Positions 9,102 through 20,000 of a DNA stretch of 31,041 nucleotides are shown here, one piece after another. The translations under genes were made by a program, and so were the position numbers. Every line of letters starts with the position of its first letter. The first letter of the stretch is position 1. This DNA comes from Candidatus Rhodoferax odensensis (GTDB taxonomy: Bacteria > Pseudomonadota > Gammaproteobacteria > Burkholderiales > Burkholderiaceae_C). The stretch covers positions 1 to 31,041 of the forward strand of contig JADKDJ010000023.1 of assembly GCA_016718405.1 (NCBI GenBank), read 5' to 3'. A model generated the notes under the pieces. The model was given only the letters and a program-made list of their open reading frames with translations. It was not told the origin of the DNA and did no database searches.

Positions 9102-10478
9102 ATGAAAAACCGTTCTCCAAAATTTTCGCTGGCGCTCAGCTGTGCTTTGATCCTGGGTGCGTCACAGGTCGCCATTGCGGCAGAAACCCAGTCCATCGTG
9201 GGCGAAGCAGCCATGGTCATTGGCGTGGCGCGCATCACCTCGGCAAGTGGTCAGGTCAGCGTGGTTAGCCGTGGCAACCCCATCCATGTGGGGGACAAGA
9301 TCGAGACCGAGTCTGGTGGGCACGTACATGTGCGGTTTGTCGATGGCGGGCGCCTCAGCGTTCGGCCGTCCAGCCGTTTGCAGGTGGAGAACTACAGCTA
9401 TTCGGCCCAGCAGCCCGCGTTGACAGCCATCAAGTTCAAGCTCGACGAGGGGGTGGTGCGCTCCATCACGGGTACCTGGGGCGAGTCTGCCCGTGACCGT
9501 TTTCGCCTGAACACGCCAGTTGCCGCCATCGGCGTCAAGGGTACTGATTTCGTCGTGCGTTCGGATGCCGACGCCACTGCCGCATCGGTCTATACCGGCG
9601 CCATCGTTTTCGCGGCGTTGTCTGGCGGTTGCCAGGCAAGCCTTGGCCCGTGCCAGAACGGCGGCGAGAAGCTGTTGTCGCAAGACATGAAGGGGCAAAT
9701 GCTGGAGCTGGGCCGTGAGCAGAGCAGCCCGCGCTTAGTGCCCCTGGTGGACCTCATGGCACTGAATTCGCGGCGCCCTACCACGGAGCGGATCGCCAAA
9801 CCCGAAAAGGGGCCCAGTCTGGATGGTGGGCGTGTCGAAGCTGCCAACGAGAAAACGCTCAGCACCGAGTCTTTGCCCTTGGGCGGCGTCGTTGTATCGG
9901 CGGTTCAGCCAACTGTAAAACCTGAGTTGAGTACCGGCCCGGTATTGCCGGCTGCGCCCAATCTGCCAGAGGTCAATCAATTGGTGTGGGGGCGTTGGGC
10001 ATGGGCTAGCGCCGTCGAAGGCGATGCCCTCAGCAAGAGCATTGCGGTGGCCCAACTTAACGGGCGACAAGCAACGGTGGGCAATGGCAGTTTCAGTCTG
10101 TACCGAGACGTGCCTGCCAATGGCGCGATGGAGCTGGCCACCAAAGAGGCAACGGCAAGCTTTCGTCTTGCTGGATCATCGGCGCAACTGATTACGACCT
10201 CGGGCGCGAGCGAACTGGCCAAAGTCGATAGCGGTTCGCTGAACCTGGATTTCAATCGTCGCACCTTCGCGACCCAGTTGGCGGTGTCCAATCCCAGCAT
10301 TGGTTCCACCCAAATCGTGGCCGCAGGCGCTGTTGGGACAGACGGGACTTTCTACGCCCAATCAGGTAATGCGCAATTAGCCGGTGCCTTGAGCCTGGAC
10401 GCCAAAGAAGCGGGGTATCTCTTCGAAAAGGCCACTCTCGCAGGGGCGCTGCGCGGCATCACGCTGTGGGGGCGGTGA
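9102..10478 (+). CDS. Periplasmic FecR-domain protein
   Basis: An intact 458-residue protein with a Sec signal peptide (basic MKNRSPK, hydrophobic LALSCALILGA, likely cleavage after SQVAIAA). A FecR domain follows at about residues 45-180: ASGQVSVVSRGNPIHVGDKI, then SGGHVHVRFVDGGRLSVRP and the characteristic FRLNTPVAAIGVKGTDFVV. The C-terminal half has no recognised domain and appears to be a long beta-rich periplasmic part. The start has a GAGGTG ribosome-binding site. The stop abuts the cyclase start, so the two are co-translated. The protein most likely senses or binds something in the periplasm and works with the CHASE2 cyclase; it is not next to a TonB receptor or ECF sigma factor. Confidence 0.85.
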   Translation: MKNRSPKFSLALSCALILGASQVAIAAETQSIVGEAAMVIGVARITSASGQVSVVSRGNPIHVGDKIETESGGHVHVRFVDGGRLSVRPSSRLQVENYSYSAQQPALTAIKFKLDEGVVRSITGTWGESARDRFRLNTPVAAIGVKGTDFVVRSDADATAASVYTGAIVFAALSGGCQASLGPCQNGGEKLLSQDMKGQMLELGREQSSPRLVPLVDLMALNSRRPTTERIAKPEKGPSLDGGRVEAANEKTLSTESLPLGGVVVSAVQPTVKPELSTGPVLPAAPNLPEVNQLVWGRWAWASAVEGDALSKSIAVAQLNGRQATVGNGSFSLYRDVPANGAMELATKEATASFRLAGSSAQLITTSGASELAKVDSGSLNLDFNRRTFATQLAVSNPSIGSTQIVAAGAVGTDGTFYAQSGNAQLAGALSLDAKEAGYLFEKATLAGALRGITLWGR

Positions 10479-12433
10479 TTGGCCCAGAGTTGGTCGCGCC
10501 TGCTTGGTCGGCACGGCGTCATTGCTTTTAGTCTAGGGCTCGCCGCACTCATCAGTGCGGCGTTGCTGTTTTTTGCGGCCGAGTTCTTTAATCAGCTGGA
10601 GCAGCGCAGTGGCGACCTGGTCTGGCGCCTGGGCGCGTCGCGCGTTGACGAGCGCCGCCTGATTGTTGTCGATGTTGACGAACGCAGCTTGCGTGAAGTG
10701 GGTCCCTGGCCCTGGCCGCACGACACTCAGGCCCGATTGATCGAGCAGATTGCCGCCGCAGGCGCGCGCCAACAGATCTTTGACGTAGTTTTTACGGACG
10801 CGCAAGGCCAGGAGCAGGCTTTCGTCAAGCCGTGCAGCAGTATCAGCCAGTGTTGTCGCAGGTCTTCGCGCTGGAGCAGGGCGGCAAGCCGTCAGTCGGT
10901 GTGCTCACGGGCGCGCTGGAATGGGCCACCTGCCCGCAGCCGTTTGCGCCGGGCAATGGATACCTGGCCAACTTTGCTGCGCTCAAGCCGACTCATACGG
11001 GACACATCACGCCGCGTGTGGGCAGTGATGGTCTGGTCAGACACCAGCCGGCCATCATCTGCTTCCAGGGCAAATCCTACCCCGCCCTGGGCATTGCCGC
11101 CTTCATGCAAGGCACATCCGAGCGAATCCTGACGCTTGAGCGCGGCACCCGCTGGTTTGATCCACCGTGGGCCCTGCACGCGCCCAACTTCGCATTGGGC
11201 CCGATTCCCCTGGAGGAGAACGGTGATTTGCGGGTGTCCTGGCGCCTGCATCCCGACAGCTTTGTCAGTATTTCCGCCAGCGACGTGTTGGCTGGGCGCG
11301 TGCCGGGCGACCTCATGAAAAACGCCTGGGTGCTGGTGGGCGCAACCGCTTTTGGGCTTAACGACTCCATCGCCACGCCCTACGGTGGCGCCAGCGCCGG
11401 GCTTCAGGCGCATGCCCAGATCATCACCGCCTTGATTGATGGCCGCACCCCCTACACGCCACGCGCCACGCCCGCGGTGCAAGCCGCTGCGGCGCTACTG
11501 GGTGTCCTTGCTTTGGTGGGCCTGAGCCTGTACCGTCGCCGCTTTCCGGTCTATTTGTTGCCGGTCGGTGCCTTGGCTTGGGCCGTCCTCTTATGGGCTG
11601 GTCATGCGTTTCTGTTGCTCCAGCATGCGCTTTGGATTGGTTGGGCGGCGCCAGCCGTCTTGATTTTTGTGGCCGGCTCGGTGATGGGCGTCGTTGAGCA
11701 CGCCAAGAGCCGCATCGACCGCGACCGCTTGTACACCCACCTTTCAAGTTACCTACCCGCGCCGGTGGCTGCGTCCCTGGCGCTGCAACCACCCACTAGT
11801 GCCATCAAGGCCAGCACCAAGCAAGTGTCAGTGATGTTTGCGGACATTCGCAACTTCTCGGCCTACTGCGAAGCACGCCCGCCCGAGGAGGCGGCGGCGG
11901 TGTTGCACGCCTTCTTCTCCACCGCCGCTCGTGTTGTGGAGGCGCATGGTGGCGTCATCGAGGCTTTCCAGGGCGACGCCATCATTGCGGTCTGGAACGG
12001 CGACCCCACGCCCGACACCAACGCCAATGACGACAAGGGCGGCGGTGTCAGCCCGGCCTACCATGCGCAACGCGCCTTGGACGCCGCAGTTGCCCTGTTG
12101 GCGGCCATGCAGGGCGTGCTGCCGGACCCGGCGCCTGCCGGGCTGGAGCCATTGTCCTTGGGCCTGGGGGTCGAGACCGGCCCCGCCATGGCGGGGTCTT
12201 TTGGCTTGGCCAGCCGGCGCACCCACATGGTGATGGGGCGCACGGTTACCATTGCCAGCCGTTTGGTCGAAATGACGGCCGAGCTGGCGCATCCCATCCT
12301 CGTTGGTGAAGGCCTTGCCGGCCAGGTTGGCGGCGTCGGGCTGGAATCCATGGGTTTCTTCATGCTCGACGGCATGCGGGCCCCGCACCACGTTTATGCC
12401 TACCCCCTCAGTCCTGAACACGCCACCCACTGA
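10479..12433 (+). CDS. CHASE2-domain class III adenylate/guanylate cyclase-like protein (frameshift near 10815)
   Basis: The order is one N-terminal membrane helix, an extracytoplasmic CHASE2 sensor (about residues 40-300, with RRLIVVDVDERSL and PWPWPHDTQARLI), three closely spaced membrane helices, and a cytoplasmic class III cyclase domain. Both metal-binding aspartates are present (FADIRNFS and QGDAIIAVW). The residue normally lysine in the KFxGD motif is alanine (EAFQGD, codon at 11963). The transition-state asparagine is threonine (TVTIASR, codon at 12248), while the following arginine is kept. Activity and substrate are therefore uncertain. The start is a TTG directly after the FecR stop. 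The frame slips near 10815, where EQAF continues as RQAVQQYQPVL. Confidence 0.8.
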
Positions 12434-13844
12434 CCGTATCCTGCATCGGGGCTTGTTGCTTGCCTTAGCGCTGTCGGGGCTCATCGTGCCGGTTGTTGCG
12501 TTCGCGGTCGAGGATCAACCTTGCGAGGCGTACCGAACGCTGACGCGCTCGCCCATGGTCAATAGCTCGCCGGATGACTGGTTGGCGGTGCTGGGCGCCT
12601 GCCACAACGACGCCGCGTTCCTGGCCGGTTTGGGTGACCTGCTCAACCAGCACGGCCGTTACCAGGAGGCCAGCGAGCACCTGGAGCGCGCCTTGATGCT
12701 CAGCCCCGGCCTCAAAGGCGCGCAGCTAAGTTATGTCGTGGCTTTGGCGGGGATTGGCGACAACCAAGCCGCCGAGGCCTTGCTGGACTCCTTGTTGGCC
12801 GACCCCACGATGCCGGCCAACCTGCGCCGAGCCCTGGAGAAACAAAGGGCCCTGCAGCACACACCGGTACTGCAAACCCGCTGGACGCTCAATGCCCGGT
12901 GGGGTTACGACGGCAACCTGTTGAGTGCGCCCAACCTGACCGGCCTAACCCTGACCGGCCTGCCGGGCGGCGACATTCGCTGGGACACCGAAGGCACCCT
13001 GCTGCCCCATGCCGGGCAGTACTACCGAACCGACGCTCAGTTTGAGCTCCGCCGGCTAGAGCCCAACGGCGCGCGCTGGGACCTGACCGCCAGCTTGCGC
13101 AACCGCCACAGCCCAGTCGAACCCTTGGCAGGTGCCAACCAATTTGACGTGGCACTGGAACGAAGCAAGCCGCCAGCCGGTCCCACCAACGGTTCTGGGC
13201 TGGCAAGCTGGGGCCACTATATAAATATGGCCGGTTCGGCGCTAACTGCCCGTTCCGGCACCCAATTTGCCTCGCTGTCGTTGACTGCGGGCGTTACCCT
13301 GGCCTGGCACCAGGGCTGGGCGGCGGCTTGCCGCACACGCGTAGGCGTTGACCTGCAGGCCCGTTACTACGACAACAGCCGTCTGTTGTCTGGGCGCTAC
13401 ACTGGTTTGACGGGAAGCTTGTCCTGTGAGCCCCCTCAGGGCGCACAGTGGCTGCTCGGACTGAAGGCTGGACGCGATGTTGCAGATAATCCCGAGCGCT
13501 CGGGCGGTGATCAAAATCAATTTAGTCTGCGCGCGGCCGGGTTTTTGCCCTTGTCGGCGCTCACTTCGCTCCAAAACTCGTCGCTTGCACCGCTCGGGAA
13601 AGGCGCAATTACGGCGGACTTCGAGGCTAGCTACTATCAGGATTCAACTGGATTCAGTCCATTCCTTGAGAGTGGGCGCACACGTTCAATGGAGCGCTAC
13701 AGCCTGCGCCTTGAATACCAGTATCCGATTGCCCGACACAGTGCTGTCGTGGCTGGCCTGGAGGCGACCCGGCAGAAGTCAAATATCGATCTTTTCCAGG
13801 TCCAAAGCTCTGGCCCTTATATGACTTTTCGCGCCTCTTGGTGA
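12396..13844 (+). CDS. Outer-membrane TPR/beta-barrel protein (Slam/DUF560-like appearance)
   Basis: About 482 residues. The ATG at 12396 overlaps the cyclase gene by 38 bases and gives a good signal peptide (RILHRGLLLALALSGLIVPV, cleavage after VVAFA). Residues 55-150 hold TPR-like helices (LGDLLNQHGRYQEASEHLERA). The rest is beta-barrel-like, with alternating polar and hydrophobic strands such as RWTLNARWGYDGNLL and RYSLRLEYQYP, and a terminal aromatic strand MTFRASW that fits BAM-dependent insertion. This TPR-then-barrel layout resembles Slam-type surface-protein modifiers, but I cannot confirm that family. It is the last gene of the FecR operon and could be its outer-membrane partner or output. 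Confidence 0.7.
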   Translation: MPTPSVLNTPPTDRILHRGLLLALALSGLIVPVVAFAVEDQPCEAYRTLTRSPMVNSSPDDWLAVLGACHNDAAFLAGLGDLLNQHGRYQEASEHLERALMLSPGLKGAQLSYVVALAGIGDNQAAEALLDSLLADPTMPANLRRALEKQRALQHTPVLQTRWTLNARWGYDGNLLSAPNLTGLTLTGLPGGDIRWDTEGTLLPHAGQYYRTDAQFELRRLEPNGARWDLTASLRNRHSPVEPLAGANQFDVALERSKPPAGPTNGSGLASWGHYINMAGSALTARSGTQFASLSLTAGVTLAWHQGWAAACRTRVGVDLQARYYDNSRLLSGRYTGLTGSLSCEPPQGAQWLLGLKAGRDVADNPERSGGDQNQFSLRAAGFLPLSALTSLQNSSLAPLGKGAITADFEASYYQDSTGFSPFLESGRTRSMERYSLRLEYQYPIARHSAVVAGLEATRQKSNIDLFQVQSSGPYMTFRASW

Positions 13845-13866
13845 CGGGTCAGCAATTGCAAAAGCG

Positions 13867-13882
13867 TGTGATCCGGGTCACT
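13867..13882. promoter_or_regulatory. CRP-like operator upstream of the giant RTX gene
   Basis: TGTGATCCGGGTCACT matches TGTGA-N6-TCACA at nine of ten defined positions and sits inside a 14-base near-perfect dyad (GTGATCC/GGGTCAC). It lies 215 bases before the giant gene. A TACATT hexamer at 13905-13910 is close to the spacing expected for a class II CRP-activated promoter (33 bases between centres). Confidence 0.65.
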
Positions 13883-13947
13883 TGTTGACCTGCACCACTT
13901 CATCTACATTTGCTGCTAAGTTGGCGGTGGAGTTGGTAAACCCCGGG

Positions 13948-13975
13948 TTGCAGCCTATGCACCCTGTGTGATAAT
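13948..13975 (+). promoter_or_regulatory. Candidate sigma-70 promoter for the giant RTX gene
   Basis: TTGCAG (13948-13953), a 16-base spacer and GATAAT (13970-13975) preceded by an extended -10 TGT. This predicts a start near 13982 and a leader of about 115 bases ending in the ribosome-binding site AGAGGAA (14084-14090), six bases before the ATG. An alternative promoter uses TACATT at 13905-13910 under the CRP-like site. The rest of the 13845-14096 gap shows nothing else recognisable. Confidence 0.45.
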
Positions 13976-14096
13976 CCCCACGGCAAACTTGCACTGGAGT
14001 GGGCTCGGTTGCTTGAAATCTTGTAAGAGTCTTCAAGCTGTCGGGTCCCGATTCGAAACTGGTTTCCATCCTAATTAACGTAAAGAGGAAGTTCAC

Positions 14097-17000
14097 ATGC
14101 CCGCTACTGTCTACACGTCAGCAGTCATCACTCTCAACGCGGCCCTGTACGGGTACGCGCCATCCAACACGGTGTTCAACACTGAAGTCGCCACTGCTGC
14201 CATGGGCATCAACGCCTATGCCAACGGCAAGGTTTCCAGCAGCATGAGCGATGCTGACTTGTCGGCTTTGGTTCTGGGCAACATGGGCTTGTTGCCCAAT
14301 GCCGACCTCAACACTGCGCTGACGCAAGTCTTCGCCCTCAACTCGACTGCCCGCGGTCAGGTCATCCTGAACCTGGCAAGCCTGTTGAGCGGTTTGACCA
14401 GCGATGCCACCTATGGCGTAGCCGCCAACACCTGGAACGCCGCTTCCGCACAGGCTTACGCCTACTCCAGCGCCGGCGCCGCCAGCTGGTGCCCGTGCCT
14501 TTCTCGGCCTCCGGCGTTACCTTCGTGCAAACCTTGACCAGCGCAGCTGGTGCCGACGTCATGCGTTTGGCGGGTGACCAAGATGTTCGTATCGACTTCA
14601 CCGATTTGACCAAGCAAATCCGTGGCCTCGACTTGAACGGTGACGGCACCATTGCCAACGACGGCAAGGAAAACAACTACCCCCTGGGCGCCAATTCGGC
14701 CCTGACCAACCACCCCACCGATGGCAAGTTTGAAATCGTCGACGCCTATCGCCGCGACGCTTTCAACGACTTCAATAAGGCGGCCAACTTCTTGGGTGAC
14801 ATTGCTTTTGACGGCACTGGTCAAAGCGGTGACGGCGTAGCCACTAACGGCAACATTTTCTTGGGTGGCTTGGGTGCCGACACCGCTTTCGGTGGCATCG
14901 GTAACGACTTCTTGGCTGGTGGCGGCATCGCCCAAGGCCATGGCGGCACCGACGTGATGGCTGGCGTGCGTAACGCCGACTTCTTCTTTGCTGAGTTCTC
15001 TGGTCTGGACGCTACCGACGGTGGTCCAACCCTGCGTATCGACGGTGGCAACACTTCCGACAGCAACTCCGCTGGCACCACGCAAACCACGCAAGACTCC
15101 GACTGGCTGTTGTTCGAAGCATCGGACGACGACGAGCCAGTGATGATCTGGCTGAACAACGACAACACAGACACCACCGACAACCGCGACAGCGCGCTGA
15201 CTCGCCTGCCCCAGAACTTGGGCGAAGGCGACGGCCTGGTTGACGGCATGGGCCGCGTTTTGTCCCGCTCGGGCGAAAGCATGCTGCTGGACGATGTTGA
15301 AAACGTCGACGCTTCGGGCAACCTGTACGGCTTCCTGAAGAACCTCGACGTGCAACTCGGTGGCCGTGGTGGCGACAGCCGTGACCCAGCTTTCGCAGCA
15401 GGTTCGGCCAACAACGGTCAAGGCTCCTCGGCTCAACTGCAAATCTCCGGCAGCAACGTTGCCAACAAGATCATCGGTGGCTTCGACAACGACTTCATCG
15501 AAGGCCGCGACGGTGGCGACTTGCTGATGGGTGGTAACCTTAAGAGCTACCTGGCCAATGGCACGACCATTGCGCAAGAACTGATCAACCCCAACCTGTT
15601 GACTATTGTTAACGATGGCCGCGACGAATTGATCGGTGGCGGTGGTGCTGACAATATCGTTTTCGAAGCTGACGCGGGCATTATTGAAGGCGGTGCGACG
15701 ATTGACGTGGACGACGCCGAAACCGATACCCTGTGGCTGACCAACATGAGCTTGGGCACCAGCACTGCAGCCTTGATGACAACTGACGGCATCCTGCGCT
15801 TTGACCTGGGTGTTGGCAAGGTCGGTGGTCTCGCCAACTTCTCTGGCTACGGTGGCGCGGACGTCAATGCGACTTCCTACACGGCCGACCAAACCAAGTA
15901 CGCTGGTGCGGGCCGCGTGCAAGTGCAAGACATGGAAAGCGTGATCGCAACCGGCTTGGGCGCAATCGACTTCGCCGCTGCTGGCAGCAACTCGCCTGAA
16001 CTGGTGTTTGACAACCAGCAAAACTTCCAACGCTTCACGACAAGCCTTGACTTGCGCGGAACAGCCGGTGTCAACACCCTGTACGCCAGCAATGGCACCG
16101 ACGTGCTGGAAGGCCGTGCTGGCGGTACGCTGACCACCAGCGCAACCGGCGCTGTCACGGCAGATGGTCGCGACAAGTTGTCCGGCGGCGAAGGCGATGA
16201 CGACTTCGTGTTCGGTACCCTGGACGGCATCACCAACATCGGTGACGGCGTGGACGTGATCCATCGCCAAGCTGATGCCAATGGCGACAACCTGTGGGAC
16301 GGCTACAACGCTGTCACCGGTTCGGGCGGCACCTTCGTGCAAGACTTCGGTCAAGTGTCGGCTGCCATCACCGCCAACTCCAAGTTGACCTTGACCTTGG
16401 TTGACACCGCACACCCGCTGACCTGACTGGCTTCCACGTCAATGGCGTGGCGTTCAAGTTGGACGGCGTGAGCTACACCGTGGCCCTGACCACCGGCGTG
16501 CAAGGCACCTATGCCCAGTTCGTGGCTGGTTTGAACTCTGCTTTGGACGCTAACCCCGCGCTGACCGCGCTGGATGCCGTGCTCAATGCCGACAACACCA
16601 TCACCATCACCGACCCCGCTGGCAAGACCTTCGTGTCGGTCGGCTACACCTGGGTTGGCAACGTCACCCCACCAGCCGGTACCCTGACCTGGAACCAGGC
16701 AGTGGGCGGCCCCGCTGTCACGCAGACGCAAGACCGTTTGATCTATCGTTCGTACGAAGACCGCGCTGACGGCGAGTCGACCGACGACAACGCAGTGACC
16801 GGTTCCGCCATTTCGCTGGGTACCGACGCTTACGCTGAAGACTTGGTGATCAGCTTCCAGGCTGACGGCACCCGCTTGGCTGAAGACCAAAGCTACGCCG
16901 TCACCTTCACCAACCTGACCACGCAAGACATCGTCACGACGACAGTCAACGCAGTCACCTACACCTTGCAAGTGGGTGTGGACCTGGACGGCAACAGTAT

Positions 17001-20000
17001 CGCTGGCGAAGACACCGCTTCCGGTGCGACCCAAGCCGCTATCCAGACCGCGTTCCTGACTCGCTACACCGCGTTCATCAACTCCTTCATGGACAACGAC
17101 ACGGCGGCTGGTCAAGTGGGCGCCGCCTTCGCAGGCAGCACCATCACGCTGACGCAGGTCGACTACAACGGTGAAGACACCGTGTTCATGGTCACGCCGA
17201 CCGTCGCGCTGCAAAACCTGTCTGGTGGCGAGCCAGCAAGCGTGTCGATTGTCAACAACTCGCAGCACGAAGTGCACCTGTTGAACTACGATGCCCGCAA
17301 CCTGGACGGCGCCGGCAAAAACTTCGACACCAACAATGTCCTGTTTGTGGGTGACTCCAACGTCAACCAAGCCTTGCTGCAAACTGCCAACAACCTCACC
17401 GGTGGCACCATCACAGGTACCATCGCTGATCTGGTTGATGGCGGTGCCAACGACCTGGCTGGCTTTGCTCAGAATACGGCACCCAACTCTCCGCTGATGT
17501 TGGTCAACTTCTCCGTGCACGGTGATGACTTCTTGATCGGCGGCGCTGCTGCTGACGTCATCAACGGCGAGACCGGTGATGACCGCGTGCATGGTTCGCG
17601 TGGCGTTGACACCATGGATGGCGGCAAGAACTACTACGCCGTGCAAGTGTTGGGCGAGGCTGAGGCTCGTGTCTTGACTTGGAACGTCTGGGAAGCGGCT
17701 AACCCCGCATCCGCCCAGTCGCTGCTGGCTGATCCCACCCTGGCTGGCAAGGTTATCTCAAGCATCACGTTGATTGGCCAATCCGAAACCGGCACTGGCC
17801 TCGCCAGCGGCCTGTTTGACGACACGCTGCAGTACAACCAAGGTGACTTCAACACCGGCGCAACCCGCTTCACCGTCACGCTCGACAACTACACCGTCTC
17901 CGGCGGCGTGGTGAGCTTGAACAACGGTGGTGCTGGTCACGTGACGGTTGACCTGACTGGCGACGGCGCTACCGCCGACGACAGCACCTCGGCCTTCAGC
18001 AATTTCGAAAACGTTCGCACCGTCTCCGGCACCGGCAAAGCCGTGGCTGGCGTGGGTGGTGGTCAAGGAAACGACACCTTGAACGTGGCTGCCTTGTCTA
18101 CCGCTACCGGTGGTATCGAGTATGACTTGACCAACCGCGCTGACGCGGCCAACCCTGTTGGCGCCGGCAAGGTGACCTACAGCGCGGATCCACACACCAG
18201 CCTGACCCGCCCTGCCGAAGCCGACTTCGAGTCGCTCGTCATGAAGGTTGACGGTGTTGAGAACGTGATTGCCGGCTTGGGCGATGACCTCTTGGTGATC
18301 GACGAAACGGAAGCCGCCAAGGACAACAGCTTCAGCGCTGACCTGGGTGACGACCGCATCGAATACCAGAACATCTTCGACGCAGTTGCTGCAGTCGACA
18401 AGGTGGCACAACCCACCGTGACGATCAAGGTCAACACCGCCGCCGATCAGGACAAGGTTGAAATGACCTCTGGCCGCGTCGGCACCGTGGTGGCAACCGA
18501 CACGCTCAACAGCGTGGAATACATCACCTTGGCTGGCAACACCGCCACCAGCAGCCGTGAAAACGACGTGCTGGACGTGCGCGCTATGACCACGGGTGCT
18601 GTGGTGTCCTACGTTGACGGCACGGTGAAAGACCTGGGTGGCGTGACGCAAGTGACGGTTGAGAACCTGTACCAAGTGGAAAAGGTCTTGGCTGACGGTG
18701 ATGACACGGTGATCGTGGCCAGCTCCGCCATCATGAACCTGAACACCCGCAACGACACCGGTGTGGATGCCACGGCCAACAAGGACCTGACGTTCGCAAC
18801 CTTCCTGGACTACGACGACCTGACCGCAGCCAACGCTCGCATGGGCTTCACAACCCTGGCCGGCGGCCTGGGTGGCGGCAATGGTTTCATCGAAGACTGG
18901 ACCAACGCGGCTGAGTTCACGTTCGACCTCGGCACCGTCGGCTCTGACACGGTTGACTACTCCAAGTCTGTGGACGCCATCGCTGCGCGCGTTGAGCTGG
19001 ACACGGCACAAGCCAACCAATACGTGTTGGTGGACTCCTCTGCCGGTCCATTTGACGCCACCGTCGCCGCCGGTGACCGCGTGGACGTGCTGGTGAGCGC
19101 TGAGAAGATCGTGGCCTCGCAAGCCGAGTCCGTGCTCGACATGACTTCCTCGACCAAGGGTCTGGAAATCAAGTTTGGCTCGGCCGCAGCCCAGTCCGCT
19201 GGCGACATCGCTGTTGACCGCTACACCTACAACGTGCAGATCTCCGACCTGAGCAGCAGCGTGCCTTTGACCCGCAGCTTCGTTGAATACCGCGATGCCA
19301 ACCTGAACGCCAGCACGGCCATCCCAGTGCTTGCCACGGCAACCTGGAACCGCATTGAAGGTAGCGACAACGCCGAGAAGGTGATCATGAACAGCGCCCA
19401 CTCCATGGACACCGACGCATTCAATCTGCGTGGTGGTGCCAATGAGGTGAAGTACAACGAGTTGACCAAGTCCATCACCTTGTCACTGTCTGTGTCTGAC
19501 TTCGTGGCCGCCACCCCGCTGACGACCGGCAAGGTTACCGGCACCGTGACGTTCCAGGACGGCACTGGCGCTGGCGTGACCGGTCCGCTGATCGCTGGCT
19601 CGGGTACCCACACCATCACCAGCTACACCGCCAACAACGGTATTGCTGCTGGTTCGCTGCGTGTCGCTGCGTCGCAAGACGCGGAAGACAACCTGGCGCT
19701 GTCCGGTCTGGATGAGAAGGTGTTCCTGGTGTCCGAAATCGGTACCATCGACAACCAGATCACTGTCAAGCTCGGCAGCGGCTCGGCTCAAAACTCCGTG
19801 GTGCTGACCGGCTTCGAGCTGGTGTCTGACGCGGCGTCCAACGACGTGTACGACTTCGGTTCGCTGACCAACGCAGCCGCTGGCCTGAACTTCATCGACA
19901 ACGCTGTGGCTGACCATGACACCGTCAAGGTGGACAACACGGCTGTGGGCTTTGACGGTACCAACGCCTTGGGCGGCGGTGCAGTCTTGGCTGGCGCAAC

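Noticed and set aside
9102..10478. FecR as the anti-sigma regulator of a TonB-dependent iron uptake system
   Set aside because: There is a signal peptide and no N-terminal anti-sigma region, sigma factor or TonB receptor nearby; the partner is a CHASE2 cyclase.
13966..13981. A third CRP-like site, TGTGATAATCCCCACG
   Set aside because: The left half is perfect but the right half matches only three of five, and it overlaps the -10; it could be chance.
14489..16447. Programmed frameshifting in the giant gene
   Set aside because: No slippery heptamer or following stem was apparent at either break, and the same kind of slip occurs in most other genes of the window.
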